From Thermoflexia bacterium (GTDB lineage Bacteria > Chloroflexota > Anaerolineae > B4-G1 > SLSP01), in assembly GCA_030605705.1 (NCBI GenBank), contig JAUWHU010000534.1, forward strand, positions 1 through 7,031: 7,031 nt of DNA. The letters run 5' to 3'. The notes beneath the pieces were generated by a model that worked only from the letters and a program-made list of their open reading frames with translations, ran no database searches and was not told the DNA's origin. The position numbers and the translations under genes are program-made. Each line of letters opens with the position of its first letter. Within the stretch, counting starts at the first letter, position 1. This document shows positions 5,727-7,031 of the stretch, in pieces.

Positions 5727-5785
5727 CGCTGAGAGGCAGAGCCGCAGAGCAAACCATAAAAACTCTGCGCCTTTGCGCCTCTGCG
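5727..5785. repeat. Imperfect 23-base inverted repeat with 13-base loop
   Basis: The left arm (5727-5749) and right arm (5763-5785) match in inverted orientation at 18 of 23 positions. The innermost 7 bases are perfect (CGCAGAG against CTCTGCG) and flank an A-rich loop at 5750-5762. The right arm, CTCTGCGCCTTTGCGCCTCT plus GCG, is itself made of a repeated TGCGCCT word. It could form a hairpin in RNA or be a dispersed repeat; it has no U-tract. Confidence 0.65.
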
Positions 5786-5820
5786 TTAAGAATGAGACTT
5801 GCTGCAGGAGAGCTGCTGCT

Positions 5821-5832
5821 TTGTGTACACAA
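5821..5832. promoter_or_regulatory. Perfect 12-base palindrome TTGTGTACACAA, possible operator
   Basis: TTGTGTACACAA is a perfect dyad, the kind of site a dimeric regulator could bind. It lies 336 bases upstream of the ATPase start and 145 bases after the lipoprotein stop. No promoter is identifiable beside it, and the surrounding spacer is full of other palindromes, so a regulatory role is only a possibility. Confidence 0.25.
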
Positions 5833-5835
5833 TTT

Positions 5836-5849
5836 GTGCTAGCAAGCAC
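5836..5849. other. Small hairpin GTGCT-AGCA-AGCAC
   Basis: A 5-base stem with a 4-base loop, immediately beside the 12-base palindrome. It is short enough to arise by chance and is listed as part of the spacer's palindrome cluster. Confidence 0.4.
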
Positions 5850-5861
5850 GGTCAGCGCAGT

Positions 5862-5880
5862 TTGGGGCAGAAGTCCCCAA
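5862..5880. other. Small hairpin TTGGGG-(7)-CCCCAA
   Basis: A perfect 6-base stem, TTGGGG (5862-5867) against CCCCAA (5875-5880), around the loop CAGAAGT. No T-tract follows on either strand, so it is not a typical intrinsic terminator. Confidence 0.45.
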
Positions 5881-5895
5881 TGAGACCGGCCCGAG

Positions 5896-5917
5896 CGTAG
5901 TAGCGACTTCCGTCGCT
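5896..5917. repeat. REP-like palindrome, copy 2 (short form)
   Basis: CGTAGTAGCGACT (5896-5908) is identical to 5586-5598. Here it continues as TTCC-free-standing loop sequence closing with GTCGCT, giving the single hairpin AGCGAC-TTCC-GTCGCT (5902-5917). The second half of copy 1 (the AACGACT hairpin and ACTAC arm) is absent, so this is a shortened or single-hairpin relative. Confidence 0.75.
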
Positions 5918-5936
5918 AATTCATCGTTTCACATCA

Positions 5937-5960
5937 GGGGCGGAGCCGTAGCTCCGCCCC
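5937..5960 (-). terminator. GC-rich hairpin downstream of the BMP lipoprotein gene, terminator-like
   Basis: A perfect 10-base stem, GGGGCGGAGC (5937-5946) against GCTCCGCCCC (5951-5960), closes a 4-base loop. It begins 16 bases after the lipoprotein stop codon at 5977, the usual place for an intrinsic terminator. On the minus strand it is followed by TGATGTG and not a U-tract, so termination may be partial, or the hairpin may stabilise the 3' end of the upstream message. Either would help keep binding protein above transporter levels. Confidence 0.5.
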
Positions 5961-5976
5961 TTCTCGTCCAACGCTT

Positions 5977-7031
5977 TTACTGACCCACGGCGCCGATGAC
6001 ACCCTCGACGAACCAGTCCATGCCCAGCATATCGCCATCGCCCATGCACTGACCGGCAGCGATCTTCTCGTTGCCTTCTTGATCGTTGATCGGGCCACAG
6101 AAAACATCCTCACCGCCGAGAATCTTCTGCTTCGCGGCCTCAACCTTATCGCGGACGTCCTGCGGGACCCTGGGGCTGAAGTCGGCCAGCTGCACCACGC
6201 CTTCCTTCATGCCGCCCCAGTATTGGTGCGTCTCCCATTTCTCATCCAGCGCGTCCTGCACCGTCTGCACGTAGTAACTTCCCCAGTTCCAGATCGGGGA
6301 GGTAAGCACGGTATCGCCCACGAAGTTGCGCATGTCGGAGTCGTAGCCAATGCTCAACATCCCGCGCTCCTGCGCCGCCTTCTGCGGCTCGGTGGTATCC
6401 TGGTGCTGGGTGATGATGTCAGAGCCGGCATCCAGTAACGCCACCGCTGCCTCGCGCTCCTTCACGGGATCGAACCAGGTGTTCGTCCAAACGACGTGTA
6501 CTTCAGCATCGGGGTTGACGGAACGCACGCCTAACGTGAAGGCATTGATCCCGCGCACGACCTCCGGGATGGGGAAGGCCGCCACGTAGCCGATGTTGTT
6601 ATTCTGGGTCATGCTGCCCGCCACGATGCCGGAGAGATAGCGCGGCTGGTATATCCGCCCGAAGTAGGTGGACATATTGTCGGCGGTCTTGTAGCCGGAG
6701 CAGTGCTCGAACTTGACGTCAGGGAATTCCTGCGCGACCTCCAGCATCGGATCCATGTAGCCGAAGGATGTGGCGAAGATCATATCGTAGCCATCCTGAG
6801 CGTACTGGCGGATCACCCGTGCCGCATCCGGGCCTTCAGGCACATTCTCAATGTACGTGAGCTCCACCTGATCACCGAACTGCTCCTCGACCATTTTGCG
6901 ACCCCGCTCGTGCTCGTAGGTCCAGCCCAGATCACCGGGAGGGCCAATGTACACGAGGGCAACCTTGTAGACATCAGGTTCGGGAGTGGCTTTCGGGCCA
7001 CAGGCCGTGAGCAACAGGGCCAGGATCATCA
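5977..7031 (-). CDS. BMP-family substrate-binding lipoprotein of a nucleoside/purine ABC importer, N-terminus beyond window
   Basis: The visible protein is a PF02608-type (BMP/PnrA/Med) periplasmic-binding protein that would capture substrate outside the membrane and deliver it to the permeases. The first in-window ATG (7029) gives 350 residues and reaches the lipobox LLTAC with Cys10 as the lipidation site. Only nine residues precede Cys10, with no basic n-region, so the true start is probably beyond base 7031. After a PEPD linker come VALVYIGPPGDLGWTYEHERG (23-43), the family's ligand-site region, FATSFGYMDPM (85-95), FGRIYQPRYLSGIVAG (123-138), GYVAAFPIPEVVRGINAF (147-164), GSDIITQHQDT (202-212), SIGYDSDM (226-233) and TSPIWNWGSYY (243-253). 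The end, GMDWFVEGVIGAVGQ, is typical. These blocks suggest the purine/adenine-type branch, but the ligand is inferred. It is separated from the ATPase gene by 491 bases. Confidence 0.94.
   Translation of the reverse strand, partial: MILALLLTACGPKATPEPDVYKVALVYIGPPGDLGWTYEHERGRKMVEEQFGDQVELTYIENVPEGPDAARVIRQYAQDGYDMIFATSFGYMDPMLEVAQEFPDVKFEHCSGYKTADNMSTYFGRIYQPRYLSGIVAGSMTQNNNIGYVAAFPIPEVVRGINAFTLGVRSVNPDAEVHVVWTNTWFDPVKEREAAVALLDAGSDIITQHQDTTEPQKAAQERGMLSIGYDSDMRNFVGDTVLTSPIWNWGSYYVQTVQDALDEKWETHQYWGGMKEGVVQLADFSPRVPQDVRDKVEAAKQKILGGEDVFCGPINDQEGNEKIAAGQCMGDGDMLGMDWFVEGVIGAVGQ

Larger units (their letters stand above)
5486..5976. other. 491-base non-coding spacer between the BMP lipoprotein and ATPase genes, rich in repeats
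   Basis: No convincing gene is seen on either strand. From right to left it holds a 24-base GC-rich hairpin (5937-5960), a palindromic element (5896-5917), two small hairpins (5862-5880 and 5836-5849), a 12-base palindrome (5821-5832), an imperfect inverted repeat (5727-5785), a double palindrome (5587-5631) and heptamer repeat D (5503-5572). The stretch 5632-5726 is relatively AT-rich and shows no repeat. A TTGTCA (5673-5668) there lacks a -10 at proper spacing, so I cannot name a promoter for the ATPase gene. Confidence 0.8.

Overview
The window reads as a piece of a GC-rich bacterial chromosome with every recognisable gene on the minus strand, so transcription runs from high to low coordinates. 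The gene families, together with the short tandem and palindromic repeats filling the gaps, recall environmental Chloroflexota (Anaerolineae-like) genomes. That placement is from general recollection of such genomes and is tentative; there is no rRNA or other phylogenetic marker here.

Layout in order of transcription. (1) 7031-5977: a BMP-family substrate-binding lipoprotein, its extreme N-terminus cut by the window edge. (2) 5976-5486: a 491-base non-coding gap holding a GC-rich terminator-like hairpin, two copies of a GTAGTAGCGACT palindromic element, an imperfect 23-base inverted repeat, other short palindromes and a period-7 tandem repeat. (3) 5485-3920: a two-domain sugar/nucleoside-type ABC ATPase. 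(4) 3909-2815 and 2818-1865: two BPD_transp_2-type permeases, packed by a stop/Shine-Dalgarno overlap and then an ATGA overlap. (5) 1797-1297: a PaaI-like hotdog thioesterase. (6) 1141-287: the FAD-binding subunit of a xanthine/CO dehydrogenase-type molybdenum hydroxylase. (7) 234-1: the N-terminal part of a four-helix-bundle protein of the S23/intervening-sequence type, running off the left edge.

Genes 1-4 form a complete BMP-type importer: lipoprotein receptor, double ATPase and two different permeases. Characterised members of this class import nucleosides or purine bases. The molybdo-hydroxylase FAD subunit further down the same strand would fit oxidation of an imported purine or other N-heterocycle, but its catalytic and iron-sulfur partners are not in the window. 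The thioesterase has no obvious role in such a pathway.

The most distinctive feature is that four gene boundaries (234/287, 1141/1297, 1797/1865 and upstream of 5485) each carry a degenerate tandem repeat of exactly 7 bases. The four units differ but can all be written as A-Y-T followed by four mostly pyrimidine bases. One array lies between a plausible promoter and the ribosome binding site of the FAD-subunit gene. Another overlaps the stop codon of that gene and the start of the four-helix-bundle gene. A third is open in frame with the ATPase and would lengthen it falsely if the longest reading frame were taken.
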